Assembly: GCA_016617855.1 (NCBI GenBank)
Contig: JAECUM010003202.1
Coordinates: 80,772 to 144,771 of the forward strand
Source: Megalonaias nervosa
Lineage: Eukaryota; Mollusca; Bivalvia; Unionida; Unionidae
Length of the DNA: 64,000 nt
Direction of reading: 5' to 3'
The notes beneath the pieces are model-generated. The model searched no databases. It had not been told where the DNA came from and saw only the letters and a program-made list of their open reading frames with translations. Every line of letters begins with the position of its first letter. The first letter of the stretch is position 1. Of this stretch, positions 45,201 to 49,447 are shown piece by piece. A program made the position numbers and the translations under genes.

Positions 45201-45743
45201 TTGCTGTTCTTGGTACTGTAGCTGTTGTCAGACTTTTTTTTTATTGCTATTGACATCACTATCACTAATGTTGGTACAAGAAACAAGTTTTCAAATAGCC
45301 ATCTTGTTTCCAAATGACTGGGAGCAGCACCCATTTATGAATGCTGTAACATTCCTGTTAATTAACTGTTTTTCATGGGGTACCAATATTAGTGTTTCAT
45401 GGACAAAACACAGATTTCAAGAGTGAACAAAACGGGATTCTTCTATGGAAATATTTGGGCTTCTAACCATTCCTCAAAATTAATTGATAACAAAATGCAA
45501 GTTTTTTGAAAAACCACAAAAGATGATATCCATGAAAATAAATGAATTCTTAGTAGTATGTGAGACAAGAGAGTGCTTAACAGAAATGTTGTATACAAAT
45601 AAAAATGTTTGTTATAAACTATCACAGATATTATACTTTAAAATAACCAACAACAACAAAACAATGTTTGAACGACATTTACAATGAATTTTTCTCTGTT
45701 TCAGGACACAAGCCATGAAATAAAGTCAGTCAAGCCAAACTAA
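1164..45743 (+). CDS. SVOP: SVOP-like transporter (synaptic vesicle 2-related protein), 3' part, ten exons
   Basis: This is a partial gene for a major facilitator superfamily protein of the SV2/SVOP family, predicted to be a multi-pass membrane protein of vesicles. Its substrate is not established. The CDS joins 1164-1289, 14144-14275, 17590-17666, 21266-21342, 33391-33498, 37609-37720, 38564-38645, 41413-41502, 43090-43203 and 45705-45743. That is 957 bases, or 318 residues plus TAA. All introns are GT/AG and the phases fit. Recognisable SVOP hallmarks are FWAIG near the start, WLPESAR after TM6, SAFSYYG in TM7, TTLSEFPG after the lumenal loop, ERIGRK, ARAFISG with [18 protein letters not shown], and PIETKGR after TM12. 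Vertebrate SVOP is about 550 residues, so roughly the first 230 are upstream of the window. No frameshift or stop is seen. The C-terminal tail after TM12 is short. Confidence 0.93.
1644..1809. mobile_element. Foldback MITE, copy 2
   Basis: This 166-bp sequence starts AGTCCAACTGCAA and ends TTGCAGTTGGACT, a perfect 13-bp terminal inverted repeat. Inner blocks built on CAGATC and GGGTC also pair. It is related to the copy at 661-822. It is non-coding; weak open frames on the - strand across it are incidental. Confidence 0.65.
2398..2612. repeat. 33-bp minisatellite, about six units
   Basis: The unit is roughly AAATGGAATGCAGAATGAAT followed by GAAGAATAAGTAC, repeated about six times with small changes. 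The period is a multiple of three, so it produces a repetitive open frame on the - strand that is not a gene. Confidence 0.88.
2613..4528. other. Intron sequence without recognised features
   Basis: AT-rich intronic DNA. Open frames are short and have no domain I recognise. A small TA run lies near 3535. I see no repeats with clear ends. Confidence 0.6.
4529..6324 (+). mobile_element. Decayed hAT-family DNA transposon with 8-bp target duplication
   Basis: The element is about 1.8 kb. The left end is ATACATGCTAACC and the right end GGTTGGCATGTAT, forming imperfect terminal inverted repeats. Flanking 8-mers are CATGTAGC (4521-4528) and GATGTAGC (6325-6332), seven of eight matching, as expected for hAT. 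Subterminal blocks rich in TTATGC and GCGTAAT motifs occur near both ends. The interior holds a broken transposase (5255-6172). A short non-autonomous relative lies at 18378-18798. Confidence 0.8.
5255..6172 (+). pseudogene. hAT transposase remnant (RNase H-like part and hAT dimerisation domain)
   Basis: A degraded reading frame needs several frame changes. The first readable block (about 5255-5398) includes [20 protein letters not shown] and [10 protein letters not shown] later block (5659-5862) contains [10 protein letters not shown], typical of the central catalytic region, followed by a mutated stretch. The last block (5939-6172) has [20 protein letters not shown], which matches the hAT C-terminal dimerisation motif in which S-N-A-x-x-E-R and V-x-K-N-x-T recur. 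Stops between blocks, for example after KNKII, make it non-functional. The family is secure from the C-terminus; an N-terminal BED finger could not be seen. Confidence 0.75.
6936..7268 (+). mobile_element. tRNA-derived SINE, family B
   Basis: The head resembles a tRNA gene: a box A-like GTTTAAGTGGTTAGAG and a box B-like GGGTTTGATCCC. A conserved body follows (GTGTTAGGACTGG, GGGACATTATG, CCCAGTGCTAG, CTGCCACATTGCAG) and then a CA-rich tail. The same order recurs at 13303, 27653 (inverted), 36731, 43860 and 59393. A family A SINE follows within 40 bp. Confidence 0.85.
7303..7507 (+). mobile_element. tRNA-derived SINE, family A, 5'-truncated
   Basis: The copy begins within the tRNA-like head just before box B (GGTTCGAGTC). 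It continues with the family body (AAGCTTGCCAGTAGCTTCTC, CTTCCTCCACCATTAATAC) and ends GGCGTTAAGCCCCA plus a CAA tail. A 14-bp target-site duplication ATTTCCAACAGACT flanks it at 7289-7302 and 7508-7521. It inserted just downstream of the family B SINE. Confidence 0.88.
7945..8095 (+). repeat. Dispersed repeat, partner of 31255-31395
   Basis: This stretch contains TTTTATGAATGGGTTTGAAA and ATTGATTATTTCAAGCT in the same order as the reverse complement of 31255-31395, with good similarity over about 130 bp. It is non-coding; I do not recognise the family. Confidence 0.6.
9019..9870 (+). pseudogene. DIRS reverse transcriptase remnant
   Basis: The open stretch contains [39 protein letters not shown] and QFTVLPFG, which are the finger and palm motifs of DIRS-class reverse transcriptases; the first catalytic Asp is in SLD. 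The YxDD box lies in a shifted frame at 9599-9610 and reads YLDN, so the last catalytic Asp is replaced by Asn. A frameshift therefore lies between about 9550 and 9595. The frame ends at 9870. It is inactive. Confidence 0.82.
10082..10875 (+). pseudogene. DIRS RNase H and linker remnant
   Basis: Frame-shifted pieces show TDASAYSW (the first Asp of RNase H), [18 protein letters not shown] (the Glu helix), SNNSVVV in place of the usual DN-containing strand, then [20 protein letters not shown] and [14 protein letters not shown]. The last three are the family-typical region between RNase H and the recombinase. [14 protein letters not shown] follows in another frame. At least two frame changes are needed. 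Confidence 0.8.
11041..11850 (+). pseudogene. DIRS tyrosine recombinase remnant
   Basis: The core-binding part gives GHDKDLSDL and [13 protein letters not shown]. The catalytic domain gives [13 protein letters not shown] (Arg at 11312-11314), then [10 protein letters not shown] (His-x-x-Arg at 11695-11706) and GWHAESTFL. The nucleophile Tyr normally follows in a short FYLRD-like stretch. Here the frame is shifted and reads SSPSEIS, with the LRD part surviving in another frame. Copy 2 keeps the Tyr. A stop near 11625 also separates the two catalytic blocks. Confidence 0.8.
12129..12486. repeat. Three-segment foldback at the 3' end of DIRS copy 1
   Basis: Segment a (12129-12169) is followed by an inverted relative b (about 12193-12240). 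About 170 bp later comes segment c (about 12411-12460) in the same direction as a. The b-c pairing extends outward through AAGCAAATTTTTAAGTAAAT (from 12170) and its complement ending near 12483. The same a-b-c layout follows DIRS copy 2 at 28679-29030. In DIRS elements, inverted terminal repeats and an internal complementary region sit at this end, so I infer that role. Confidence 0.65.
12487..13302. other. Intron sequence with a short two-unit repeat
   Basis: This is mostly unremarkable AT-rich DNA. From about 13066 to 13260 two related units of about 115 bp share CATTTTACATCCAGTCT, GTGCTATGA and CAACTAGG. No coding signal is seen. Confidence 0.5.
13303..13881 (+). mobile_element. Family B SINE interrupted by a family A SINE
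   Basis: The family B copy starts with box A-like CGGCCTAGTGGTTAGAG and box B-like GGACTTGAACCC, runs to GGCCTGGTGTCAG at 13460, and resumes at about 13718 with GATGTCAGAATAATGTG. It ends in a CA-rich tail. The intervening piece is a family A SINE in the opposite direction, so family A was still mobile after this family B copy landed. Confidence 0.85.
13461..13717 (-). mobile_element. Family A SINE nested in a family B SINE
   Basis: On the - strand it runs from the tRNA-like head (GGCCGAGTGG near the right end, GGGTTCGAGTC inside) to the GGCGTTAAACCC end and a CAA tail, which appears as TTG repeats at 13461. The duplicated 8-mer GRTGTCAG flanks it at 13453-13460 and 13718-13725. Confidence 0.85.
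14144..14275 (+). CDS. SVOP: SVOP exon b (after TM6, cytoplasmic loop)
   Basis: The exon has 132 bases and 44 codons, phase 0 at both ends. The acceptor is ttgttttag and the donor gtaggt. It encodes [20 protein letters not shown] and ends [15 protein letters not shown] is the family form of the sugar-transporter PESPR motif at the end of TM6, and the helix that follows belongs to the central cytoplasmic loop. Confidence 0.95.
14690..15185. repeat. Divergent tandem repeat, about three units of 160-170 bp
   Basis: Phrases such as GCAGCCATCNTGAAAAATCT, CATATCA and GGTTTTCACC recur about every 160-170 bp. Similarity between units is only moderate. Open frames in it are incidental. Confidence 0.6.
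15427..15706. repeat. 39-bp minisatellite, seven units
   Basis: The unit is about ACATTAACGACAGCATCGGT plus AAAGCATTAATCTTGGGGT. Variants AACGACAGCATCGG and AACAACAGCATCAG alternate, suggesting block duplication. The period is 13 codons, so long repetitive open frames exist on both strands; neither looks like a gene. Confidence 0.92.
15768..15915 (+). mobile_element. Family A SINE, strongly 5'-truncated
   Basis: Only the body and 3' end remain, from GAAAGCTTGCCAGTAGCTTC to GGCGTTAAGCCCCA and a CAATAA-type tail. The 11-bp duplication AACATTGTAGG flanks it at 15757-15767 and 15916-15926. The tRNA-like head is missing. Confidence 0.9.
17590..17666 (+). CDS. SVOP: SVOP exon c (start of TM7)
   Basis: The exon has 77 bases. 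It enters in phase 0 and leaves after two bases of a Trp codon. The acceptor is cattttag and the donor gtaaga. It encodes [20 protein letters not shown] followed by ILWVI and the first two bases of W. Vertebrate SVOP has the similar order DLF, TTLLLWFIW at this place. Confidence 0.93.
18172..18222. repeat. TCTA then TA microsatellite
   Basis: A short TCTA run passes directly into a TA dinucleotide tract of about 40 bp. Confidence 0.95.
18378..18798. mobile_element. Non-autonomous hAT element related to 4529-6324
   Basis: The ends ATACCTTCCAACC and GGTTGGCAGATAT match the terminal repeats of the hAT element at 4529-6324. The subterminal TTATGC and GGATTAC motifs also occur in the same order. 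At about 420 bp it has no transposase. I see no convincing target duplication, so the outer limits rest on the comparison with the longer element. Confidence 0.6.
18810..19960. repeat. Divergent tandem array with clustered AGGTCA direct repeats
   Basis: Units of about 130 bp share ACTTTGTGGATGGCTTACAC, then a run of AGGTCA motifs, then GAAGAAGAA and ATAACTTT blocks. At 19174-19199 four AGGTCA motifs stand in a row with spacings 1, 1 and 0; another pair with spacing 1 is at 18893-18905. The same family recurs at 44585-45150. This is a non-coding repeat; the AGGTCA motif matches the nuclear receptor half-site, but function is untested. Confidence 0.75.
20041..20230 (-). mobile_element. tRNA-related SINE-like insertion
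   Basis: On the - strand a box B-like GGGTTCAATACCC is followed by CTTGAGAAAGGTACTTAGCT, a phrase typical of the conserved central domains seen in several invertebrate SINEs. The copy is worn, and I cannot define target duplications. It is a different family from A and B. Confidence 0.45.
20225..20700. repeat. Divergent tandem repeat, about three units, with a GTT/ATT microsatellite
   Basis: The phrases TCTTGCNTNTGATTGGCT, GCCATATTTNTGATNTGATT and TGATCAAACTTGGAATATAT recur about every 150-170 bp. A TTAGAGGTTGTTG and TTATTATTG run sits inside at about 20395-20475. Confidence 0.55.
21266..21342 (+). CDS. SVOP: SVOP exon d (TM7)
   Basis: The exon has 77 bases. It starts with the last base of the Trp codon and ends after the first base of a Gly codon. 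The acceptor is tttttcag and the donor gtaagt. The product [20 protein letters not shown] followed by PDGCH matches SVOP TM7 and the beginning of the lumenal loop, including a Cys conserved in position with vertebrate SVOP. Confidence 0.95.
22183..24042 (-). mobile_element. Tigger/pogo-type element, internally deleted, TA target duplication
   Basis: The ends are CAGTAAAACCTTTTATGAG on the left and, read inward from the right, CAGTAGAACCTGTCATGAG. TA occurs immediately outside both ends (22181-22182 and 24043-24044). CAGTARAACC termini plus a TA duplication are typical of Tigger elements. Subterminal copies of a GTGGTCNCTCATAACAG-like phrase cluster at both ends, at least four on the right. 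The transposase remnant is on the - strand. At 1860 bp it lacks the catalytic core. Confidence 0.88.
22623..22990 (-). pseudogene. Tigger transposase remnant: N-terminal helix-turn-helix joined to C-terminal tail
   Basis: From an ATG at 22990 the - strand reads [20 protein letters not shown] followed by [16 protein letters not shown], the CENP-B/pogo N-terminal helix-turn-helix. The frame then shifts into an acidic, serine-rich tail ([24 protein letters not shown]) ending in [11 protein letters not shown] at 22623. That tail is typical of the C-terminus of such proteins. The DDE catalytic domain in between is missing, so this is an internal deletion product and not an active gene. Confidence 0.82.
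24045..25163. other. Unassigned sequence upstream of DIRS copy 2
   Basis: A readable + strand stretch near 24.6 kb ([20 protein letters not shown]) and another near 24.9 kb could be remains of a DIRS gag-like region, because they precede the reverse transcriptase. I cannot match them to a family and several stops intervene. Confidence 0.3.
25164..25334. mobile_element. Small hAT-like MITE
   Basis: The left end TAGGGGTCTCAAAA and right end TTTGAAACCCCAG are imperfect inverted repeats. The interior is rich in GGCCC and GTGGC blocks, as in hAT MITEs with CAGGGGTCTCAAA-like ends. The target duplication is unclear. It lies just upstream of the recognisable DIRS copy 2 coding region. Confidence 0.5.
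25574..25657 (+). repeat. 42-bp tandem duplication inside DIRS copy 2
   Basis: A 42-bp block (GTTACTAGGCTATACGATGA onward) is present twice in a row at 25574-25615 and 25616-25657 without differences. It is in frame and repeats [13 protein letters not shown] in translation. Identity suggests it arose recently. Confidence 0.9.
25655..25920 (+). pseudogene. DIRS copy 2 reverse transcriptase fragment
   Basis: The readable part has [20 protein letters not shown], the LPFG-type palm motif, and an intact YLDD box at 25889-25900, followed by ILQKH and a stop at 25916. The upstream SLDxxDAYF block is eroded to PTSFHVLIQ. No functional enzyme is encoded. Confidence 0.8.
26365..27060 (+). pseudogene. 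DIRS copy 2 RNase H and linker remnant
   Basis: [17 protein letters not shown] gives the first RNase H Asp, and [19 protein letters not shown] the Glu helix. A frameshift leads to [10 protein letters not shown] in the third-Asp region, then [18 protein letters not shown] and a region similar to the PPTVLIPK block of copy 1. Several stops are present. Confidence 0.75.
27097..28494 (+). pseudogene. DIRS copy 2 tyrosine recombinase, split by a SINE
   Basis: The 5' part (27097-27609) is open for 170 codons and gives the SAM-like core-binding domain: [40 protein letters not shown] and [18 protein letters not shown]. After the SINE the reading continues with [11 protein letters not shown], then [11 protein letters not shown], where the His-x-x-Arg block has lost its Arg, and [16 protein letters not shown], which keeps the nucleophile Tyr at 28393-28395. 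The frame ends at TAA 28492-28494. It is inactive because of the insertion, stops and the missing Arg. Confidence 0.8.
27653..27966 (-). mobile_element. Family B SINE inserted in the DIRS copy 2 recombinase
   Basis: Read on the - strand it has a box A-like GTGGCCAAGTTGTTAGAGC and a box B-like region GGCTTTGAACCC, followed by the family B body and a CA-rich tail at 27653. The flanking 9-mers ATCAGTAGA (27644-27652) and ATCAGTGGA (27967-27975) form a target duplication with one mismatch. It joins recombinase codons on both sides. Confidence 0.88.
28679..29030. repeat. Three-segment foldback at the 3' end of DIRS copy 2
   Basis: Segment a (28679-28720) is followed by its inverted relative b (28721-28762), and after about 220 bp by c (28987-29028), which pairs with b through TGTTTCTTCGATAATACYTA and ACCCAATCA. 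The layout is the same as at the end of copy 1, although the sequence differs, so it belongs to the element. Confidence 0.7.
29035..31254. other. Intron sequence without clear features
   Basis: AT-rich DNA. A weak repeat with CAAGGTCAAGGTCACTAC occurs near 30630. A worn tRNA-like stretch, TGGCATAGTAGTTAATCCCC, occurs near 29790 but has no convincing box B. Open frames are short and unrecognised. Confidence 0.5.
31255..31395 (-). repeat. Dispersed repeat, inverted partner of 7945-8095
   Basis: Its reverse complement shares TTTTATGAATGGGTTTGAAA and ATTGATTATTTTCAAGCTC with 7945-8095. Similarity runs for about 130 bp. The family is unknown. Confidence 0.6.
31836..32026. repeat. 46-bp tandem repeat, four units
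   Basis: The unit GTAAGTTAAATGCCTTGGAA, AACCAGTCAAAGGGAACATG, TTGATT is present about four times with single-base changes. Each copy carries a GTAAGT donor-like string, but I see no exon there. Confidence 0.9.
32935..33175 (+). mobile_element. Family A SINE with a 5' head deletion
   Basis: It carries box B GGGTTCAAGTC, the family body and a CAA tail. Compared with the copy at 35667 about 19 bp containing box A are missing near the start. The 11-bp duplication ACTTGATATCC (32924-32934) and ACTTAATATCC (33176-33186) flanks it. Confidence 0.9.
33391..33498 (+). CDS. SVOP: SVOP exon e (lumenal loop between TM7 and TM8)
   Basis: The exon has 108 bases. It enters after the first base of a Gly codon and leaves after the first base of another Gly codon. 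The acceptor is ttttcatcag and the donor gtgagt. It encodes [20 protein letters not shown] followed by [15 protein letters not shown]. Two Cys in the loop and the [14 protein letters not shown] block match vertebrate SVOP. Confidence 0.96.
33715..34115. repeat. Divergent tandem repeat, unit about 50-60 bp
   Basis: Phrases of the type TAATGTGTTAAGTCATGTGT and TTGGTATTTTGCATGTTAAC recur about seven times with many changes. Confidence 0.65.
34755..34862. repeat. Short tandem repeat around AAGAATTCTAACACAAACC
   Basis: A unit of about 20 bp with AGAATTCT and ACACAAA is repeated five or six times. Confidence 0.7.
35667..35912 (+). mobile_element. Family A SINE, full-length reference copy
   Basis: This 246-bp copy has the whole tRNA-like head: GGGTCCCGAGTGGCCGAGTG with box A, TCTAAAGCGCT, and box B GGGTTCGAGTC. 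It then has the family body and ends GGCGTTAAGCCCTACAACAA. A perfect 13-bp duplication AATTTCCACAAGT flanks it at 35654-35666 and 35913-35925. The head resembles a Ser- or Leu-type tRNA (GGCCGAGTGGT with a TCTAAAGCGC continuation). The boxes are internal RNA polymerase III promoter elements by similarity. Confidence 0.93.
36731..37050 (+). mobile_element. Family B SINE
   Basis: Box A-like TGGCCTAAGTGGTTAGAGC and box B-like GGTTCATACCCC are followed by the family body and an A/C-rich tail. A perfect 10-bp duplication CAAAATATGA flanks it at 36721-36730 and 37051-37060. Confidence 0.9.
37609..37720 (+). CDS. SVOP: SVOP exon f (TM8 and TM9)
   Basis: The exon has 112 bases. It completes a Gly codon and ends after two bases of an Arg codon. 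The acceptor is tttttcag and the donor gtcagt. It encodes [20 protein letters not shown] followed by [22 protein letters not shown] is the MFS loop motif between two helices; in vertebrate SVOP the matching block is IDRLGRKKTMA. Confidence 0.95.
37721..38563 (+). other. SVOP intron of 0.84 kb
   Basis: This is the shortest intron in the window. It is AT-rich and free of recognisable mobile elements. Confidence 0.8.
38564..38645 (+). CDS. SVOP: SVOP exon g (TM10)
   Basis: The exon has 82 bases. It completes an Arg codon and ends in phase 0. The acceptor is aatttcag and the donor gtaatt. It encodes [20 protein letters not shown] followed by AYVYTPE, which is nearly the vertebrate SVOP sequence in this segment. 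Confidence 0.96.
39237..39398 (+). pseudogene. THAP zinc-finger fragment of the ISL2EU transposase
   Basis: A short frame of 53 codons from ATG at 39237 reads [18 protein letters not shown], then [20 protein letters not shown]. The CxxGxC start, FPKP block and the next Cys followed by an eroded Trp position fit a THAP (C2CH) finger. The closing C-x-x-H pair is not present before the stop at 39396-39398, so the finger is incomplete. Confidence 0.7.
39431..39607 (+). pseudogene. DDE_4 transposase C-terminal fragment
   Basis: The reading gives [20 protein letters not shown], then [15 protein letters not shown] and VNFQNPLVQ before TAA at 39605-39607. R-I-x-V-E-x-x-I-x-R-I-K-x-F-R is the hallmark of the C-terminal part of DDE_4 (Harbinger/ISL2EU) transposases. 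Only about 30 bases separate it from the THAP fragment, so the catalytic middle has been deleted. Confidence 0.78.
40388..40750. repeat. AAT and CAA microsatellite cluster
   Basis: Several AAT runs are separated by two related blocks of about 90 bp (ATAACAGTAACTTTTATTAC and CAATTATGACAAAATTAC), followed by AACAACAATAAT sequence. Open frames rich in Ile are artefacts of this repeat. Confidence 0.9.
41060..41246 (-). pseudogene. SAP-domain remnant of the second ISL2EU protein
   Basis: From an ATG near 41246 the - strand reads [20 protein letters not shown], then [16 protein letters not shown] and, past stops, [17 protein letters not shown]. The order VPGA, xLxxWLxCxGLxxxGKKxxLxxRV is that of the SAP motif which opens the second ISL2EU protein. 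Three TGA stops fall where Arg codons are expected, consistent with CGA to TGA change at CpG. Another frame looks like a secreted peptide with a splice donor; I consider that accidental. Confidence 0.6.
41413..41502 (+). CDS. SVOP: SVOP exon h (TM11)
   Basis: The exon has 90 bases and 30 codons, phase 0 at both ends. The acceptor is ttttacag and the donor gtagga. It encodes [20 protein letters not shown] followed by [10 protein letters not shown], matching the vertebrate CSGMARVGALITPFIAQ block. Confidence 0.97.
41503..43089 (+). other. SVOP intron of 1.6 kb
   Basis: AT-rich with no recognised mobile element or repeat. Short open frames near 42.9 kb have no domain. Confidence 0.75.
43090..43203 (+). 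CDS. SVOP: SVOP exon i (TM12 and PETKG-like motif)
   Basis: The exon has 114 bases and 38 codons, phase 0 at both ends. The acceptor is cattatcag and the donor gtaaac. It encodes [20 protein letters not shown] followed by [25 protein letters not shown] is the family form of the sugar-transporter PETKGR motif after the last helix. Confidence 0.97.
43860..44188 (+). mobile_element. Family B SINE
   Basis: Box A-like TGGCCTAGTGGTTAGAGC and box B-like GGTTTCAAACCCC are followed by the family body and an alternating CA/CG tail. A 14-bp duplication CCTGAATCRTTGGA flanks it at 43846-43859 and 44189-44202 with one mismatch. Confidence 0.92.
44585..45150. repeat. Divergent tandem array with AGGTCA direct repeats (second locus)
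   Basis: Four or five units of about 130 bp belong to the same family as 18810-19960. AGGTCAAAGGTCA occurs at 44671-44683 and again at 44812-44824, the latter followed directly by a third AGGTCA at 44825-44830. Each unit also carries CTTTGTGGATG-like and GAAGAAAAA blocks. Confidence 0.75.
45705..45743 (+). CDS. SVOP: SVOP last coding exon i+1, C-terminal tail and stop
   Basis: The acceptor is tttctctgtttcag. The reading is [12 protein letters not shown] and then TAA at 45741-45743. The tail is shorter than in vertebrate SVOP, where about 30 residues follow the last helix motif. The SSH/TSH similarity at the exon start supports the choice, but the exon is short, so an alternative last exon is possible. 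Confidence 0.8.
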   Translation, partial: DTSHEIKSVKPN

Positions 45744-45956
45744 TCTATTCTCTTAGTCTGCGTTATGTTATGAACTTCTGTCATAATTAGTGTTCCATGA
45801 ATATCAGTGTTGTCTATGTATTTTATAGGCATAATCCAACTACATGTATTATTGTTGTGCAGTCAAATGCATTGTGTTCTAAATTTGTAAAATATGTTCA
45901 TGCTCTGGAAAATATCATTAAGACTGCAGATGAAAATGCAAGAGTCCTATTTGTAA

Positions 45957-46112
45957 TTACCTTGTGCATTGGCCTGACTGGCTGGCCATTTGTAATTACC
46001 TTGTGCATTGGCCTGACTGGCTGGCTGTTTATAATTACCTTGTGCATTGGCCTGACGGGCTGGCCATTTGTAATTACCTTGTGCATTGGCCTGACTGGCT
46101 GGCCATTCACAC
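45957..46112. repeat. 39-bp minisatellite, four units
   Basis: The unit TTACCTTGTGCATTGGCCTG, ACTGGCTGGCCATTTGTAA is repeated four times with few changes. It is open in several frames on both strands because 39 is a multiple of three; not a gene. Confidence 0.93.
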
Positions 46113-46359
46113 TTCTTGTAAACATCAAAGCTCCTTTACCTCTTCACACTTGTAGAACTTTACTCTTAATTGGTACCATATAGCTGTTATTGTGCTGATG
46201 TACCATTAAAAATATTACATCCAGTACACATACATGAATGCCATTTGCATTGTGAAATTGCCTGTTACACACAGAAGTACCTTTGAAAGGTTTGACCTGT
46301 GCGGGTCTAGTTTTTATGGATTTATTGCACTTTTTCCATCAGTTTTAAATCTCCACTAC

Positions 46360-47370
46360 AGGAGATCCTTGTAATGAGCACAGGAACCATTCAACATATC
46401 TTGATGCGATTTGGTATGTACCTTGATGCATCTGTCATGTTTTTGTGTCATAAACTCCATTTCTGATAGTTCTGGCCCTTGAAAATAACTAAATATTTAC
46501 TTAGTTGTCATTGTAACCAGCACAGCTCAGAACTCAGAACCATTCAACATATTCTGATACAGTTTTATATAAATATTATCTTACAGACTTAGATATGCCA
46601 TTTATGGGGAATTTATGCCTCATCAACTCCATTTTTTTACAGAGTTATGGCCCATGATAGTTGGCTTAATATCTTCACATGGGATGTTGCTTGTAACCAG
46701 CATAGCCCAAAAACTGTTAAATATATTCTGATACAATTTGGTTTGAACATTGCATCTTGGATGTGCTATTTATGGCTTTGATCCAGTCTGATTAAAACTG
46801 AGAGCCTCTTAACAATAACATTTTACAAGCACCAGAATGAAGTCATATTCTGCTAAGTTTTCCATTCACCAATCAAATTACAGCTTTCATACTGCTGTAG
46901 CTGAAAAATGACATTTGGAACATTGTTGCAAAGGAATAACTCATCCCAACATGAAATTTAAGGCTTTATCTGATGGGCTAAAAATAAGTGGAGCAGGAAT
47001 TTCAAAGGTCATCAGAATATGAACTTTTATCAGTGCTGTTAGATCTCTGTTATGTCAATATATTCAGATCCAGTTTGGTAAGAACATTTTCTTTTAGGTG
47101 TACCTTGTATAGGTTTGGTCATGTCTACATTATATTTGGACAGAGTTATGGCCCTTTCAGTCAACTTAATATCTTCATATGAGAAGTTGTTTGTAATAAG
47201 TATAACTCAAGAACTATTCAATACATTCAGAAGCAATATTATTTGAACATTGTTTTATAGACTTTGACATGTCTTAAATAGTTTTGTCTCATCTACTCCA
47301 ATTTGCACAGAGTTATAGCCCTTGATGGTCAGTTTTATATCTTTACATGGGCTGTTGTTTCTGTTCATGA
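46360..47370. repeat. Divergent tandem repeat, about five units of 170-180 bp
   Basis: Phrases TTGTAACCAGCAYAGC, CATATTCTGATACARTTTGG, CAGAGTTATGGCCC and TTAATATCTTCACATGGG recur in fixed order. One unit is interrupted between about 46800 and 46980. Confidence 0.75.
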
Positions 47371-48140
47371 GATCCTGAAGGAACTGGATTTTGAGCATTG
47401 CACAAATTCATTTTGAGGAGACATGGCTCCTAAATATCCAGTTCTCCAAACTTTATGTTTTTCCGACACAAGTTCCGCTGTTCAAGTTCACGCATATCAA
47501 TGCACTTATCTCATTAAGCTCTAATCAGTAATTTATTTGTAAAGAAAGAAATGGTGTTTTGGTCAGTGATGTTCCAAATCACAAATATAAATCTTAATTT
47601 TCACATTCCATTATGTGTAGGACCATGTATTCCAGTGTGAAGGACTCTTGCAGGATTTTTTAAATCTATCTCACTATACAAGGTGTGAGAAAAATGCTTT
47701 GATCTGTGCTAGGATACTGTGACTTGTTTTTGGACATAATGGATATGATGTTGCAATTTCTGTGATTTTGTTCAGTATTGATTTAAGCTGCATTGTCCAT
47801 TTTACACTGACTTCTTCATTGTAAGCCTAGGCTTGTTTGATTTTTTCAAATGATCAAGAACTGTCCAATGGATATTTTGACCTTCTCTTGTTTCATACAG
47901 TGGTCTGTCACTTTGTCACTGAAATTTAGTTGTAAATACTTATAAAAGCCTTTTTCAGCCCATAATATGTTACATCTTTGGGTAGGATTCTGATGAATAC
48001 AATTAAAAAAACAATTTCACTTTATACATACAAAAAAGGTATTGACCATCAGTGTTAATATATGATCAGCGATAAATATAATTATACAGAAACCAAATTC
48101 AGTTCTAATCATACATCACAGACATTTCAATAAATACTGT

Positions 48141-49030
48141 TAATTGACTATTTTCATGTGGTATCAGTTTTTGATAATTTTTGTGTTTGCTACAACCAGA
48201 TCATTAAAGATGCAATCAGTGTGTTAAATTGCCACCTGCTGGTCCAATGCAAGCTAATTTGATTGCAGACCAATGCAAAAAAATAATAGCCAATCCATCT
48301 TGCCAGTTGGATATTGACCAAATTTAATCGATAATTTGTATCTTTTATCATATTGAAAGAAATAATAGAAAGCGTGTGAAAAATAAAGTGTTCCTAATAA
48401 TCACTCAGGAATCTAGAGCATATCAAACCTATCAACTGAGTAAGATGCAAACGGAAATAACTTGCATATAATCTTCTGGTAGCTCCAGTTAAACACTCTT
48501 TTGCATCTGTGTGTTGTGTGATGACATATACTACTTCCCGATTTCCAAAATCAGCATGGGGTGGTATTTTGATGCCTTGAAGCCACAAGAGAATTAAAAA
48601 AAAAAAAAAAAACAGCTAGGAAAAAAGAGCTATCCAGAGGGAAGATGACACTAACAAATGAAAACAATATTCTAAAAATAGTTGGATTCCATTATTCTCT
48701 TGGATTATTAATGATCCCTGTAGAAATGTATGACAGTGCTAATAAAATATGATGGAATGGAGAGAGAAGTTAAATGAGTCAGTGTTTTGTACAGAATAAT
48801 GTTACAGCTGGGAAAAAAAGTGAAATGATGGTATACAAAATTTTTGAATATATGCCTTTCAATTGTCCTATAACCTATAGAAAAAAGTTCAGGTTTTTTT
48901 TATGTAACTATTTTTAAATAAGTATGCATATTTCTAATTTTATCTATATTGATATGTTTGATATTTGCTAAAGTTCACATGTTACTCTTCACCATAGAGG
49001 AGAGAAAAGTATACTCCTCTGCTGCAGAAG
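48141..49030. other. Intergenic sequence without recognised features
   Basis: AT-rich DNA with a poly(A) run near 48597. No coding or mobile-element signal is seen. Confidence 0.55.
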
Positions 49031-49039
49031 ATGTCAGTT

Positions 49040-49200
49040 TAGTTTTGTGGGCAGAGGTAGAGGAAGAACCTCTGACCAATGGGAAGCTTTGTCACATACC
49101 CATGTTGTTTGAGCTGAGACTCGAACTCATACGGACAGAGGTGAGATGTATGAATGATATGTAAAGATGAACACCTTAGGCCACTCAGCTGTCTGGCGCA
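49040..49200 (-). mobile_element. Worn family A-like SINE fragment
   Basis: GAGACTCGAACTCATACGGA and CAGAGGTGAGAT, then ACCTTAGGCCACTCAG, correspond on the - strand to box B, the central head and box A of family A. The 3' half is eroded except for AGAGGAAGAAC. Confidence 0.6.
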
Positions 49201-49447
49201 TTGATGCAGAAGACAAATGGGGGCAAAAAAATTTACTATTGATATTGATACTTCAGGAATTTTTTTGTGTCTGGAGAGGAATGGGAGACTGTTATAAAAA
49301 ATACACAAATGTATCATTTTAAAAACAAAGCATTTCATTTTATTTTTTTTTTCAATCATTGTTACCAAGAATAGATCGTAAATATCCAGACTTGTGATAT
49401 GGTACAGCTATAATATTAGGAAATCTTGCTGATAAGCACATAAGTCA

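Larger units (their letters stand above)
43204..45704 (+). other. SVOP intron of 2.5 kb
   Basis: It holds a family B SINE (43860-44188) and a second AGGTCA-rich tandem array (44585-45150). The rest shows nothing I recognise. Confidence 0.75.
45744..48140 (+). other. SVOP: Probable SVOP 3' UTR and downstream sequence
   Basis: The transcript end cannot be fixed from sequence. An ATTAAA variant signal is at 46205-46210 and the first canonical AATAAA after the stop is at 48129-48134. Between them lie a 39-bp minisatellite (45957-46112) and a divergent tandem array (46360-47370). Expressed-sequence data would decide which end is used. Confidence 0.35.
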